Below are positions 28,953 to 40,105 of a stretch of 64,000 nt of DNA, one piece after another. Source of the stretch: Saccharomycopsis fibuligera x Saccharomycopsis cf. fibuligera. Taxonomy: Eukaryota > Ascomycota > Saccharomycetes > Ascoideales > Saccharomycopsidaceae. The stretch covers positions 2,852,001-2,916,000 of the forward strand of contig CP012817.1 of NCBI GenBank assembly GCA_001936135.1. Reading direction: 5' to 3'. The notes under the pieces are model-generated. The model made no database searches. It was not told where the DNA came from and worked only from the letters and a program-made list of their open reading frames with translations. How positions within the stretch are numbered: position 1 is the stretch's first letter; each line of letters opens with the position of its first letter. Made by a program: the position numbers and the translations under genes.

Positions 28953-29628
28953 ATGAAAGCATTTACATCGATTCAAGGGATCACTACATCTGCGACAAGG
29001 CTGCGGCTATTATCTCAGCAGCAGCTAGTGCAGTACCGTCAACTATTCAACCTACCCAATCTACCCAGCTTCGATGCTCAGGTCTACACTATCAAGAAAC
29101 GCATAAAGTGAGTAATTTCAGTATACTGAGAATATGCTACTTTGATATTCGAAAAAAATCAAAATTGTAATAAGCTAACCAACTAGTCATCCTCTGAATA
29201 TTATGTTTGAAGTGGTGTCGAACGTTTCCGAGTATTATAAATTTGTGCCATACTGCACGCATTCATTTGTGAGCCAAGTAGACTCAAATCAGCTACCGGC
29301 AAAAGGCGGCCTTCAAGTAGGTTTCAAAGAGTTTAATGAGCAGTTCGTATGTAGAATACAATGCCGCAACGATGGTAAAGGCCAACCTAAATGCGTTGAA
29401 GCAGAATCGTTGTCCGATAGCTTGTTTGACCACTTACGGATGAAATGGTTGATCCTTGATGATGAAAAAAGAAAAGGCAGTAGCAAGATGATACTCGATT
29501 TGGACTACAAGTTTTCTAATCCTTTGTACAATTCAGTGAGCTCTTTATTTTCTTCTAAAATTACTGAGATTATGATCAAAGCGTTCTCACAAAGAGCAGC
29601 AGAACTAAGAAAGCAGCGCGACCTATGA
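28953..29628 (+). CDS. COQ10: Coq10, coenzyme Q-binding START-domain protein
   Basis: Two exons: 28953-29107 and 29187-29628, giving 198 residues. The intron has a GTGAGT donor, GCTAAC branch site (29174-29179) and TAG acceptor at 29184-29186; splicing joins KKRI and N-HP in frame. Coq10 binds ubiquinone in the mitochondrial inner membrane and is needed for its use in respiration. Exon 1 supplies a presequence rich in Arg, Leu and Gln without acids. The START-like domain starts at the junction (INHP..IMFEVVSNVSEYYKFVPYC), followed by GLQVGFKEFNEQFVCRI and, at the end, YNSVSSLFSSKITEIMIKAF. All match Coq10 blocks. An ATG-only reading from 29203 would lose the presequence and first strand. Confidence 0.9.
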
Positions 29629-29994
29629 CATAATCGGAGAGCTAGTACGTGGTAAAATTCACTGTCATGAAGAAATTGTTCAACATTACAAATTATAGAA
29701 AAAGTTTTTGTTAACTCTTTTTACAAAATAAACAGCACCGCTTATTTACCCATTAATTATAGAGAAGACCAATAATAAGCTTTTTCTAATAAAAAAAATA
29801 TCCAAAAATAATTCAATTTATTCAAAACCGAAACACGAAATTGTAAATTAAAAAGCAAAACGAAAAAATAATTTAATCAAATACTATGGTACAAACAATA
29901 TAAATTACAATATAGAACATGTTTATAGTCTAGCTTTTTAATTAAGCCTAGTTTGAGTAACAACATAATGATAAGTCCATCAATGGCCTGCTCC
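29629..29994. other. COQ10-EAF7 convergent spacer
   Basis: 366 bp of AT-rich 3' flanks of two converging genes. No ORF or structured element was seen. Confidence 0.4.
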
Positions 29995-30882
29995 TTATCT
30001 TCTTCTGCTAGTTCTTCTCGTACTTAATCTTTTAGCAGTTTTACCACGTTTTCTAGGTACTCTAGGGGTATCTCCATCAGCAAAATTTCCACTTGATCGC
30101 GTTCTTCTTGGAGTAGACTTAGTGGTGCTATTCTTTTGAGCTTTTCTTCCTCTTGCAGAACCACTCAATTTTCTTCGACCTCTTTTTCGTGTTGGTTTTT
30201 CCTCTTCTTCTTCCTCTTCTTCCTCTTCCTCCCCTTCATCTTCATCGTCTTCTTCTTCTTCTTCCCCTTCATCTTCATCGTCATCCTCTTCCTCGACATC
30301 CCCATCATTATTTTGTCGTTGTTGTTCTTCTTCTTCCCGTCGTTCTCGTTTTTCTTCCCGCTTGTCTTCTTGCTCATCTTCATCATTGTTCTCATCATTT
30401 TTTTCCTCATCACTGTTCTCATCATTATCACCCTTGTCATTGTTAATGTTCAACTCATCCAAATCCTCAATGTCTGATAATCTCGATGGACTTGAACAAG
30501 TGGAGTCCACCGCATGTCTCATTAACTCTAGCTGGAATTCTTTATAAGGCTGAAGCTCAAACTCTTTGTAAACATCACCATCTTTATCAACATACACCCC
30601 AGGGTCATTATCCGGGTCTAGCCTGTCGTCATCATCAGAATCGTCATCGGCATCCCCCCGTATATCTTCTAGTTCATCAAGCTTGTTTAGGTCATATATT
30701 GTGTTCAATTTCTCGCGTATGTCCTTCACAGTGATCTCCAGGCTTTCTGGAATGGGCATGTGCTGCTGCAAGGTGTTGAGGATTGATATTGTGTGAAAAG
30801 CCCCATTTTTGCCACATGGCTTGTAATGACATATCGCTCTGAATAACGCAATTTCTTCTTCCACAGCCCACTCTCTTGCCAT
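29995..30882 (-). CDS. EAF7: Eaf7, NuA4 histone acetyltransferase subunit (MRGBP family)
   Basis: A 295-residue nuclear protein. Eaf7 pairs with Eaf3 and Eaf5 in the TINTIN module of NuA4. The conserved CT20/MRGBP domain is at 1-100: WAVEEEIALFRAICHYKPCGKNGAFHTISIL, then ITVKDIREKLNTIYDL. Here CGKNGAFH stands in for the usual 'GINKHFH' block. A very long acidic tract (about 150-235, mostly Glu/Asp) follows, then a basic tail with RKRGRRKLSG and RTRRTSRRR, presumably a nuclear localisation signal or nucleosome-contacting tail. Start: the ATG directly before the conserved domain. Confidence 0.85.
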   Translation of the reverse strand: MAREWAVEEEIALFRAICHYKPCGKNGAFHTISILNTLQQHMPIPESLEITVKDIREKLNTIYDLNKLDELEDIRGDADDDSDDDDRLDPDNDPGVYVDKDGDVYKEFELQPYKEFQLELMRHAVDSTCSSPSRLSDIEDLDELNINNDKGDNDENSDEEKNDENNDEDEQEDKREEKRERREEEEQQRQNNDGDVEEEDDDEDEGEEEEEDDEDEGEEEEEEEEEEEKPTRKRGRRKLSGSARGRKAQKNSTTKSTPRRTRSSGNFADGDTPRVPRKRGKTAKRLSTRRTSRRR

Positions 30883-30984
30883 TCTGCCTAATAGTGATTG
30901 TCCGTTGTACAGAGTGGTTTATCTCTCGACAATGTGTCTATATGGTCTGTTTATCCACCGTTGTTCTAGCAGCCTAAATTAAAA

Positions 30985-30996
30985 TATCACGTGATA
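30985..30996. promoter_or_regulatory. Palindromic E-box TATCACGTGATA
   Basis: A perfect 12-bp palindrome with CACGTG core in the 308-bp divergent promoter between EAF7 and NAM9, 103 bp from the EAF7 start. It matches the Cbf1-type site; in Candida, Cbf1 is associated with ribosomal and respiratory gene promoters. Which gene it serves is not visible. Confidence 0.6.
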
Positions 30997-31190
30997 ACTT
31001 TTTTCTTACCCTGTCTGGGATGTGTGCTTCTTGGTCGAAATGTTCTCAATTTTTCATCAAATTTTCATTTTCAGCGCCAAATCAACAGTAGGGCTGCCAT
31101 AATAACGACGTCGAATATATATCAACAGTATCTAAATAATAGCTTGCTAAGGGTCATACACATCTAGGTTGACAATATAGCATATACACG

Positions 31191-32684
31191 ATGCCCAGAA
31201 AAGCTATTTTGTTGAAGTCCCTCACCAGGGGCCGCATACGTGCATCCATGAACAAGTACAATCTTTTTAACTTGTACAAGAAATCCAAGCCAGACTTTCG
31301 CTCAATGACTCTCTACCAGCAGAAGTGGTTGGCCAAGACAGAAACCAGAGGATACCATGGTGAACATTTGACCGAATCAAGATGGCAAGTGAATTTCACT
31401 CCAAATTTGTCCTCTGTGGCCCAGTTAGACTCTATTGAAAAGATGACAAAGGGTGAAACCATTCCGAAGACTCCAATACAATTGCAAACTTTCGCAGTGT
31501 TAGAAAAAAGACTTGATTTTGCATTGTTCAGAGCAATGTTTGCCTCTTCTATCAGACAAGCCAGACAGTTCATCTTGCACGGTAATGTTAAAGTTAACGG
31601 CGTGAAAATAAAGTCTCCGGGCTACGAATTAAAAGCAGGCGATGTTTTTAGCTGTAATCCTGAAAAAGTACTTGTTGCTTTAGGCAGAGAAAAACCAGAC
31701 TTCAAAACCAGCGCAAAGATCACCAACAAACAAATTGCCAAGTGGAACGTGTTTGTCAAAGAGGTGTTGAACAATCCAAGTAAAGCTAATGAATATGTAA
31801 AGAAGTTTTTAAATAACCTCGAAGAATCTGAAAGAACTAAATTGCTTAAAACTTTTGAAAAAAGTAACGTATCTACAAGAGAAAATATTGTTTTGGATGC
31901 CTTGGCTATTGGTGTGCACAACGAAGAATTAACAAGAAAAGCGCTCGAAGAGGCTTCAAAGAAATCGGCAGAATCTAAACCAGCTGAAGAAGTTGCTAAA
32001 GAAACAAAAGCTGTAGAAGAACAAGTGTCTAACGAATTACCAGCATCTATTTACTCATCAAAATACGGTTCCAATCAAGCAATCACCAACAAATTATTAG
32101 AAATGTACAAGATCATCATCAAAGAAGTTTACAAGAATGAGCCACAGTCTTTGTTTGGCAAAAAAAGAACTGAACTCGAAAAAATTGTTAACGACTTGCT
32201 TACCCAAAACTCTAAAACAGTGAGAAATATCAAGCAATTATCCTCTGAAATTCACAGAAGCTTGACTGATCCAGATATGATAGAGAAACAAACCGAATCC
32301 AAATCTGACATTCCAGAAGCCCTCAAATTGGATATATTAAAGAAACTTTCCAAGAATAGACATCAAACCTTACCCCTTAAAGATCTTTTAGCCGCTGAAG
32401 ATCTTACGGAAGCTGAAAAGAAAACTAAAATCCAATTGCCATTTCAGAAACATTTTTACGGCAGACAGAACCCAAAGAAGCCATATTTCACTCCATGGCA
32501 ACCAAGACCATTCTTGGCACCATTTGCCATCTTACCTCACCACTTGGAGGTCTCTTTTGCCACTTGCCATGCTGTATATTTAAGAGACCCAGTTGCTAGA
32601 CCAGGTGAATCTGAGGTCATTACTCCATTTGACATCAGTATCCATGAGAGAGCATACATGTACTATGCTAGAAAAGGTAAATGA
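31191..32684 (+). CDS. NAM9: Nam9, mitochondrial small-subunit ribosomal protein uS4m
   Basis: A 497-residue protein of the mitochondrial 37S subunit. It starts MPRKAILLKSLTRGRIRASMNKYNLFNLY, as Nam9 does. The S4 RNA-binding domain (about 107-170) shows KRLDFALFRAMFASSIRQAR and FILHGNVKVNGVKIKSPGYEL. A fungal-specific helical insertion (about 190-410, charged) separates it from the conserved C-terminus FYGRQNPKKPYFTPWQPRPF followed by LPHHLEVSFATCHAVYLRDP. No separate presequence is obvious; the basic N-terminus doubles as the targeting signal. Divergent from EAF7. Confidence 0.92.
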   Translation: MPRKAILLKSLTRGRIRASMNKYNLFNLYKKSKPDFRSMTLYQQKWLAKTETRGYHGEHLTESRWQVNFTPNLSSVAQLDSIEKMTKGETIPKTPIQLQTFAVLEKRLDFALFRAMFASSIRQARQFILHGNVKVNGVKIKSPGYELKAGDVFSCNPEKVLVALGREKPDFKTSAKITNKQIAKWNVFVKEVLNNPSKANEYVKKFLNNLEESERTKLLKTFEKSNVSTRENIVLDALAIGVHNEELTRKALEEASKKSAESKPAEEVAKETKAVEEQVSNELPASIYSSKYGSNQAITNKLLEMYKIIIKEVYKNEPQSLFGKKRTELEKIVNDLLTQNSKTVRNIKQLSSEIHRSLTDPDMIEKQTESKSDIPEALKLDILKKLSKNRHQTLPLKDLLAAEDLTEAEKKTKIQLPFQKHFYGRQNPKKPYFTPWQPRPFLAPFAILPHHLEVSFATCHAVYLRDPVARPGESEVITPFDISIHERAYMYYARKGK

Positions 32685-32992
32685 GCTCACTGATTAGTTT
32701 AGACCTGTATATAAGCAAATTATTCACACAAACACTGTTTCATAATAGCGCCCTTTTTCGTAAGTTATGTATCTAGTCAAGGTAAGTCAGATGTTGTCTT
32801 GTCGGTTCCTAGTGTTAGTTTATACGCTAGTGTTGGTATGGTGCCCCGATCTCGGTCACATGGCCCCCTGTAGTGCACTCAGTGTGTCTGAAAGACGAAT
32901 AAATGACAACAAATAATACTCAGATACCCCCAAGCAAACTGGTCCTTTAAAGGCACTTAAAACTAAACACTAAACAATTCAATATATATACA
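32685..32992. promoter_or_regulatory. SRV2 upstream region
   Basis: 308 bp between NAM9 and the first SRV2 exon, two tandem plus-strand genes: NAM9 terminator and SRV2 promoter. TATATATA occurs just before the SRV2 ATG. No gene. Confidence 0.4.
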
Positions 32993-34747
32993 ATGACTGA
33001 GAAATCGTCCAGTTACAGCGTCCAAGGCTACAACTTTGTCACTCTTTTGAAGCGGTATGTCTAAATGTGTCATATACAGCTAGTATATAATGCAGCGTTG
33101 ATATCAGGAAACATTTTGATATACTAACTCATGCATTCTAGTTTGGAAGCTGCTACTTCCCGTTTGGAAGACATAACCATCTTCCAAGAACAAACGGCTA
33201 AAGCCGCTTCTACTGAAAGTGCAGCCAGAGAACCTGCTCCAAAAACTGCTGCCGCTGGTGACGTAAATGCTGGTACTGCCATTGGTACTGTTGGCGCTAG
33301 TGCTTCTGGTGCTACTTTGCAAGACGCTCCAGCTGCTATGGAAAAACAAGAAGACCATCCATTAGTCTCTGGATTTCAACATTTTATCGACAATACCGTC
33401 GTTCCATTTGTTCAAACATCCAAGGAAATAGATTCCGATCTTGGCAAAGTAGCAGAATACTTGCTTGAAGCATTTGTCGAAGAGAAAACCTTTTTGAAAA
33501 TTGTGTCTCTATCCAAGCTGACATCTCAGGAAAAGTACCTTCCATATTTGGGTCCAATTCAAGAACAGATTAAAAACGTTATAGACTTTAAAGAAAGATA
33601 CCGTGGCAAATTGGTCAACCACGTTAATTCCGTCAATGAATTTGTTGTTCTTGTTGGCTGGGTCACTATTGAATGTTTGGGGGGCAACAATAAGCCAATT
33701 ATTTCTTTCATCACCGAACTCAACGAATCAAGTAAATTCTGGAGCAACAGAATCATTAAGGAGTTTAAGGATAAAGACAGTACCCAAGTTGAATGGGTCA
33801 AGCAATTAAATGCTATCTTTACTGGTTTACGTGACTACATCAATGAATATCATAGCTCTGGTTTAGCATGGAACAAAGAAGGTGTTACAATTGATGAAGC
33901 AGCTAAACAGGTGAAAGAAGGTAATTTGTCTACCGCCCCTGCCGCCCCTGCCGCTCCTGCTCCACCGACCGGTTCCGGTGCTCCACCACCTCCACCACCT
34001 CCATTACCACCAGCATCCATTTATGAAGACAAAGGAGAGCCAAAGAAAGAAACTGGCTTGAATGCTGTCTTTTCTGAACTTAATAAGGGCACTGATATTA
34101 CGAAGAGCTTAAAGAAAGTCGACAAGTCTCAAATGACTCACAAGAATCCAGAATTGAGAAGAACTGAATCAAATTCATCAACTGGATCCAAGAAACTGAT
34201 TCCAAAACCTCCAAAAAAGCCATCTGCTTTGAGTTCTAGTAAAGTTAAGAAAGCAGCACCTAAGAAAGAGTTAATTGATTCTAAGTGGTTGGTCTCTAAT
34301 GTTGAAGATGAAGAATTGGTTACTATTGAAGGTGAAATGAACCAGTCCATCTTTATTGGTAAATGTTCCAACGTCACCATTAAAGTTGTTGGTAAAGTCA
34401 ATGCTATCACTGTTTCTGAATGCACTAAGATAGGTATTGTGACAGATGCTTTGATCTCGGGGATTGACATCATCAAGACTAATAAGTTCCAACTACAGCC
34501 ATTAGGATTTGTACCATTGATAAATGTGGACCAAAGTCACGATGGGGAAATTTACTTGAATAAAGACACCATTGATGCTCAAATTTTGACAAGTCAGTCC
34601 ACAAGTTGTAATGTGTATGCTACTGATCCAGATGATGACAGCAAGGATGCTGAGTTTTCTGAAAACGCAATTCCTGAACAACTCGTTCACACTTACGATA
34701 GAAAGACCAAGAAGTTCGTCAGTTCCGTAGTTGAAGCTGCTGGTTAA
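32993..34747 (+). CDS. SRV2: Srv2/CAP, adenylate cyclase-associated actin-recycling protein
   Basis: Two exons: 32993-33054 and 33142-34747, giving 555 residues. The 87-bp intron has a GTATGT donor, TACTAAC at 33122-33128 and TAG acceptor. The junction codon CG|T joins TLLKR to LEAATSRLED, the conserved oligomerisation start of CAP. Without exon 1 an ATG inside the intron would be used, giving a wrong N-terminus. CAP binds adenylate cyclase (Ras-cAMP signalling) and recycles cofilin-bound ADP-actin. Domains: helical folded domain (about 75-270, with KFWSNRIIKEFKDKD and GLAWN), poly-Pro stretch (about 300-312), WH2-like LNAVFSELNKG with KKVDKSQMTHKNPELR, Lys/Pro-rich linker, and the C-terminal beta-helix CARP domain from WLVSNVEDEE onward (GKCSNVTIKVVGKVNAI). 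Confidence 0.95.
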
Positions 34748-35037
34748 ATTAGGCCGCCATAATAATTATACGCAAACATTATTTACTTATAAGTTATTTT
34801 AAGTAGAATCTTTGAATAAAAATTTTTATTTTTGTAAATATTTCAACTGTTTTACTCATTCAAGTTACTGCGGCGATTGTTCGATAACGGAAATACTTCG
34901 TTATAAACTTCATTGCACCAGTGCGCGTAACCGTCAAAATATTTTTTTTTTTTTTATTGAAATGACCGTGGATACTGATAAATTCAACCCAAAATCAGAT
35001 TCTCCTCAAAGCATAGACATAGACCAGAATCAGTAAA

Positions 35038-36567
35038 ATGGCTAAGAAGAAGGGAAAGGAAGATAAAGCCGCTCGAAAGGCCCGCATTGCTGAAAAAAAC
35101 CAAAAGGCAAAAAGTAAGGCCGACAGAAATGACAAAAAGAAAGCCAAAAAACAAGGACTTGACGAAGATGACCAGGACATTGATGAAATCTTGAAAAATT
35201 ATCAACTTGAACAGCAAAACTTCGAGGAAGTGTCTATTGATAAATGCGATAAACCAACTAAGAGAATTAATCCTGCTATGGTGGCTAATCCAATACATGG
35301 TAAAAGAGAACTTTTTCTCTTTGGTGGTGAATCAGTAAACGATAACGGGCTCACTGCATTCTACAATGATTTGTATTGGTACAGTATGGATTCTGACATT
35401 TGGAGAAGAATTGTTTCTAAGAACTCACCATTACCAAGATCATCACATGCAATGTGTGCTCATCCGAGTGGTATAATTCTCTTGTTTGGTGGTGAATTTT
35501 CTTCCCCAAAACAAAACACATTTTACCATTATGGTGATACTTGGATCTTGGATCCCGAAGAAAAAAAATGGGCAAAAGTTGAAGGTAAAAAAGGTCCAAG
35601 TGCCCGTTCTGGTTGTCGTATGTGTGTTTGGAAAGGTACCATTTTGCTTTACGGGGGTTTTCGTGATCTTGGATCTTCTACTACTTACTTGAATGACTTA
35701 TGGGTGTTTGATGTGTCTAATTACAAATGGCAACAGGTGGAATTTCCAGTGCACCATCCTATCCCAGATGCTAGGTCTGGTCACTCATTGGTGCCATACG
35801 CCGCCGGCACTGATAGCGGTGCGGTACTTTGGGGTGGGTATACTAAAGTAAAGGCAGGGAAAGGTTTGCAAAAAGGTAAACATTTGACTGACACCTGGGT
35901 GTTGAAAATGAAGACAGATTTGAAGCAAGTGAGATGGGAACGACGTAAAAAGCAAGGTTTTAATCCATCACCTAGAGCAGGATGTAGTTTGGTGCCTCAT
36001 GGTGGTAAAGGGAGATTTATTATGTTTGGTGGTGTTTACGATACTGAAGAAACCGAAGAAAGTTTGGATTCTGTTTTTTACAATAACTTGTTCTGCTACC
36101 AAGCAGAAAACAATAAATGGTTCAATTTGAGCATTAGACCACCTCAAAAGAAAAAAGGCAAAGAAAAGGTAAAAGTGAATACTAGGGATAATAGAGAAGC
36201 AGAGTTGGAAGACTTTTTAAATAAGATTTTGGAGAAAAACAAATTGAATGATAAAGATAATGAAGAAGACGATGATGTCAGAAAAGAGTTAGAAAGACTC
36301 AAGTTGGATGAAGAGGAAGAAACTGATAATGGGAAACAGTATCCAGTGAGATACCAGCTACCGCATCCTAGATTCAATGCTACCACTTGCGTGGTGGATG
36401 ATACATTTTTTGTGTTTGGTGGTATTTGGGAAAACGGTGAGAAGGAATTCAATATTGATAGCATGTACGCTATAGATTTGGCTAAATTAGATGGCGTGAA
36501 GGTCTTTTGGGAAGATATGTCTGAAATCGAAAAAGCCTTGACCGAAGAAGACGAGGACGATGACGAG

Positions 36568-36598
<31 letters not shown>

Positions 36599-36972
36599 AC
36601 GAAGATTATGAAGAACATAAGGATAGAGTTCTTGTTGCTCTTGAGGAAGAATCTGACGACGAAGAAGAAGATAATGCAGATCAAGAACTAGAAGTTCCAG
36701 ACGAAAGACCATGGTTGCCACATCCAAAACCATTTGAATCGTTAAGAAGCTTTTACTTGCGTACAGGAGCGCAATTCTTGGAGTGGTCTATTTCTAGTAA
36801 TAGAGACGCTAGAGGTAAATACTTGAAGAAAGCTGCATTTGACCTATGTGAAGATAGATGGTGGGAGCGCAGGGAACAAGTTAGAATTTCTGAAAGTCGT
36901 TTGGAGGAGATGGGAAGTGTGGGCGAAGTTATTGAAAAAGATTCTCTGCAAAAACAAAGCAAGAGACGTTGA
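35038..36972 (+). CDS. KEL3: Kel3-type kelch-repeat protein (KLHDC4 family)
   Basis: A 644-residue protein of unclear cellular role, conserved from yeast to man. The N-terminus is highly basic (MAKKKGKEDKAARKARIAEK), followed by DEILKNYQLEQQNF. Six kelch strands are visible by their FGG signatures: LFLFGGE, IILLFGGEF, TILLYGGF, AVLWGGY, RFIMFGGVY and FFVFGGIW. They span about residues 85-475 and form a beta-propeller interrupted by a charged insertion (about 375-430). An acidic block encoded by GAT repeats (about 510-535) precedes the C-terminal DUF4110 region (about 560-625) with LRSFYLRTGAQFLEWSI and DLCEDRWWERRE. Nucleotides 36565-36603 are a GAT microsatellite and may vary in length. Confidence 0.85.
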
Positions 36973-37107
36973 AGTAAACTTAATAGAATTATTTTTACAC
37001 CACCCTTACAAATTCTTAGAAAAATCAAAATTAAAAACATGTATAGTAACAAAAAAGATCGAATAAAAAAAAATAAAAAAGTATGCATTACATAAAATAT
37101 CATCTAC

Positions 37108-38434
<1,327 letters not shown>

Positions 38435-38895
38435 ATGGCTGCTCCAAATATTCCTCCTGAAATACAAAAGCGCTCCAAAGGGTATGTTGCGTTGCGCTGG
38501 TGCCTTTAAAGAAGATAAGTATGAAGAGACTTCTGTCACCAGCGGAAGGACTTCCAACCAACTCTCAATCACAATATTTACTAACGTTATATAGAGTGTA
38601 CTTGCTTTGCTTTGGTTTGTCCATGGTTATAGTATCAACGTTGCCACTATACAAAAGAGGTTCGTATAAAATTTTGTGCCTTATATTATTCACTATATTA
38701 TCTTCCTTTTTTTCTTTTTTGGCTTGCACAGGCAGATTACTAACTTGTTGATTTGAACTAGTGGTTCTAGGAGAGGAGAGAAAACAGCAGCAAGGGGAGA
38801 TCCTTCCTAATGGTAAAGTAAGAATTTTTGATGAATATGAAAGGGAAGAAAAAGACAAAAATAGCTTCATCACCAAGATATTTGGCACCAAATGA
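38435..38895 (+). CDS. Small single-pass membrane protein, three exons
   Basis: Proposed by hand-splicing. Exons are 38435-38481, 38595-38659 and 38762-38895, coding 81 residues. Intron 1 has a GTATGT donor, TACTAAC at 38579-38585 and TAG at 38592-38594. Intron 2 has a rare GTTCGT donor, TACTAAC at 38738-38744 and TAG at 38759-38761. All three phases fit and the frame stays open to TGA. The product starts MAAPNIPPEIQKRSKG and has one hydrophobic segment (about 17-34, VYLLCFGLSMVIVSTLPL) followed by YKR. It ends in a charged tail with GEILPNGKVRIFDEYE and KDKNSFITKIFG. I do not recognise the family; size and layout suggest a mitochondrial or ER small membrane protein. Intron 2 is the weakest point. 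Confidence 0.6.
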
Positions 38896-39290
38896 GGTTG
38901 TTGTCCATTGTGATGGTCTATTAGTTATATATTGTTTTGTTTTCTACTAATTCCTGTACCTTTCCATGCCGCCTACCGGCTTTTTTATATTCTATTATGC
39001 TATTATACTCAATTGGTAATGTTATGTAAGCACACTCATACCTCCACAAATTTCATCTAAATTTTCATTCTCCAAGAACACTTCCACAGTCAAGCCACAC
39101 TTTCAACAATCCGCCCCCACTGTGGCTGATACATACTATTGGGTATTACCCGGATGGTATGTTCGATTATAAGCAGCAAATTCTCAACGTCGGCCGGTTT
39201 TCAGTTTCTCATAATAATGAGTTTTTCTTTCCTCCACAATTATTGATTATCAACAAATCTGTATTACTGCTACAAAACTAACCATCTACA
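38896..39290. promoter_or_regulatory. FKBP12 upstream region
   Basis: 395 bp between two tandem plus-strand genes. Pyrimidine-rich with long TTTC/CCAC tracts toward the ATG. No gene; no motif I can name with confidence. Confidence 0.35.
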
Positions 39291-39862
39291 ATGTCCAACG
39301 AATTACAAATTGAAAGAATTTCTCCAGGTATGTCTACATTTTTTCGTATTTCTATGAAATTGCATTGCTCAACACGACTTCTCGCACAATAAACCAGGCA
39401 TCTCGTTCTTTCTCCGGGGGAACCCCCACCCGATGCCTTTTCTCAAAACAAGGCAATTACTGTTTTGCCACTAAAACAGTAGCAATGGCAATTTTGAGCT
39501 CTCGAGTCTTTTTTTTTTTTTTTTTTTTAAGCCAAAATACTAACATTGACCTAATTTTAGGTGACGGCAAAACCTTCCCATCTAAAGGTGACTTGGTCAC
39601 TATCCACTATACTGGTACTTTGACCAACGGTAAAACCTTTGATTCATCGATTGCCAGAAACAAGCCATTCCAAACTTACATTGGTGTTGGTCAAGTTATT
39701 CAAGGTTGGGATCAAGGTATTCCACAATTGTCATTGGGCGAAAAAGCTAAATTGACTATTCCAGGTCCGTTGGCCTACGGCAACAGAGGTTTCCCAGGTT
39801 TGATTCCGCCAAACGCTACTTTGATTTTTGAAGTTGAATTATTGGGTATCAACAAGGCTTAA
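39291..39862 (+). CDS. FPR1: FKBP12 peptidyl-prolyl isomerase (Fpr1/Rbp1)
   Basis: Two exons: 39291-39327 and 39561-39862, giving 112 residues (S. cerevisiae Fpr1 has 114). The 233-bp intron has a GTATGT donor, TACTAAC at 39538-39544 and TAG at 39558-39560, with a poly-T tract before the branch site; the junction codon G|GT gives SPGDGKTFP. FKBP12 is the cytosolic receptor of FK506 and rapamycin. Pocket residues Y29, D40 and W62, the [17 protein letters not shown] strand and Tyr of LAYG are conserved. At the position before AYG, Leu replaces the more usual Tyr. Called RBP1 in Candida. Confidence 0.95.
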
Positions 39863-40105
39863 GGAGATGTACTGTATTAAGATATAGAGTCTTCTGATAA
39901 TTTGAATGACGAAAATATTAATATTTTGGTTTCCTTTTATATTTTAAATAAGACGATTGTTACGAAAGTCTACTAATCTACACCCTTGTATGTGAGCGTT
40001 TCTTCTTTATTTGATGTTCCTAAAAGCAGTCTCGTAATACTGTTTATATACTATGTACAATATGTTTATGAAAAATAAGTCCCACTGACCGCATTCTGAC
40101 AGTAA

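Noticed and set aside
30153-30446. Plus-strand ORFs opposite EAF7 rich in Leu, Phe and His
   Set aside because: They are the antisense of the acidic tract of EAF7.
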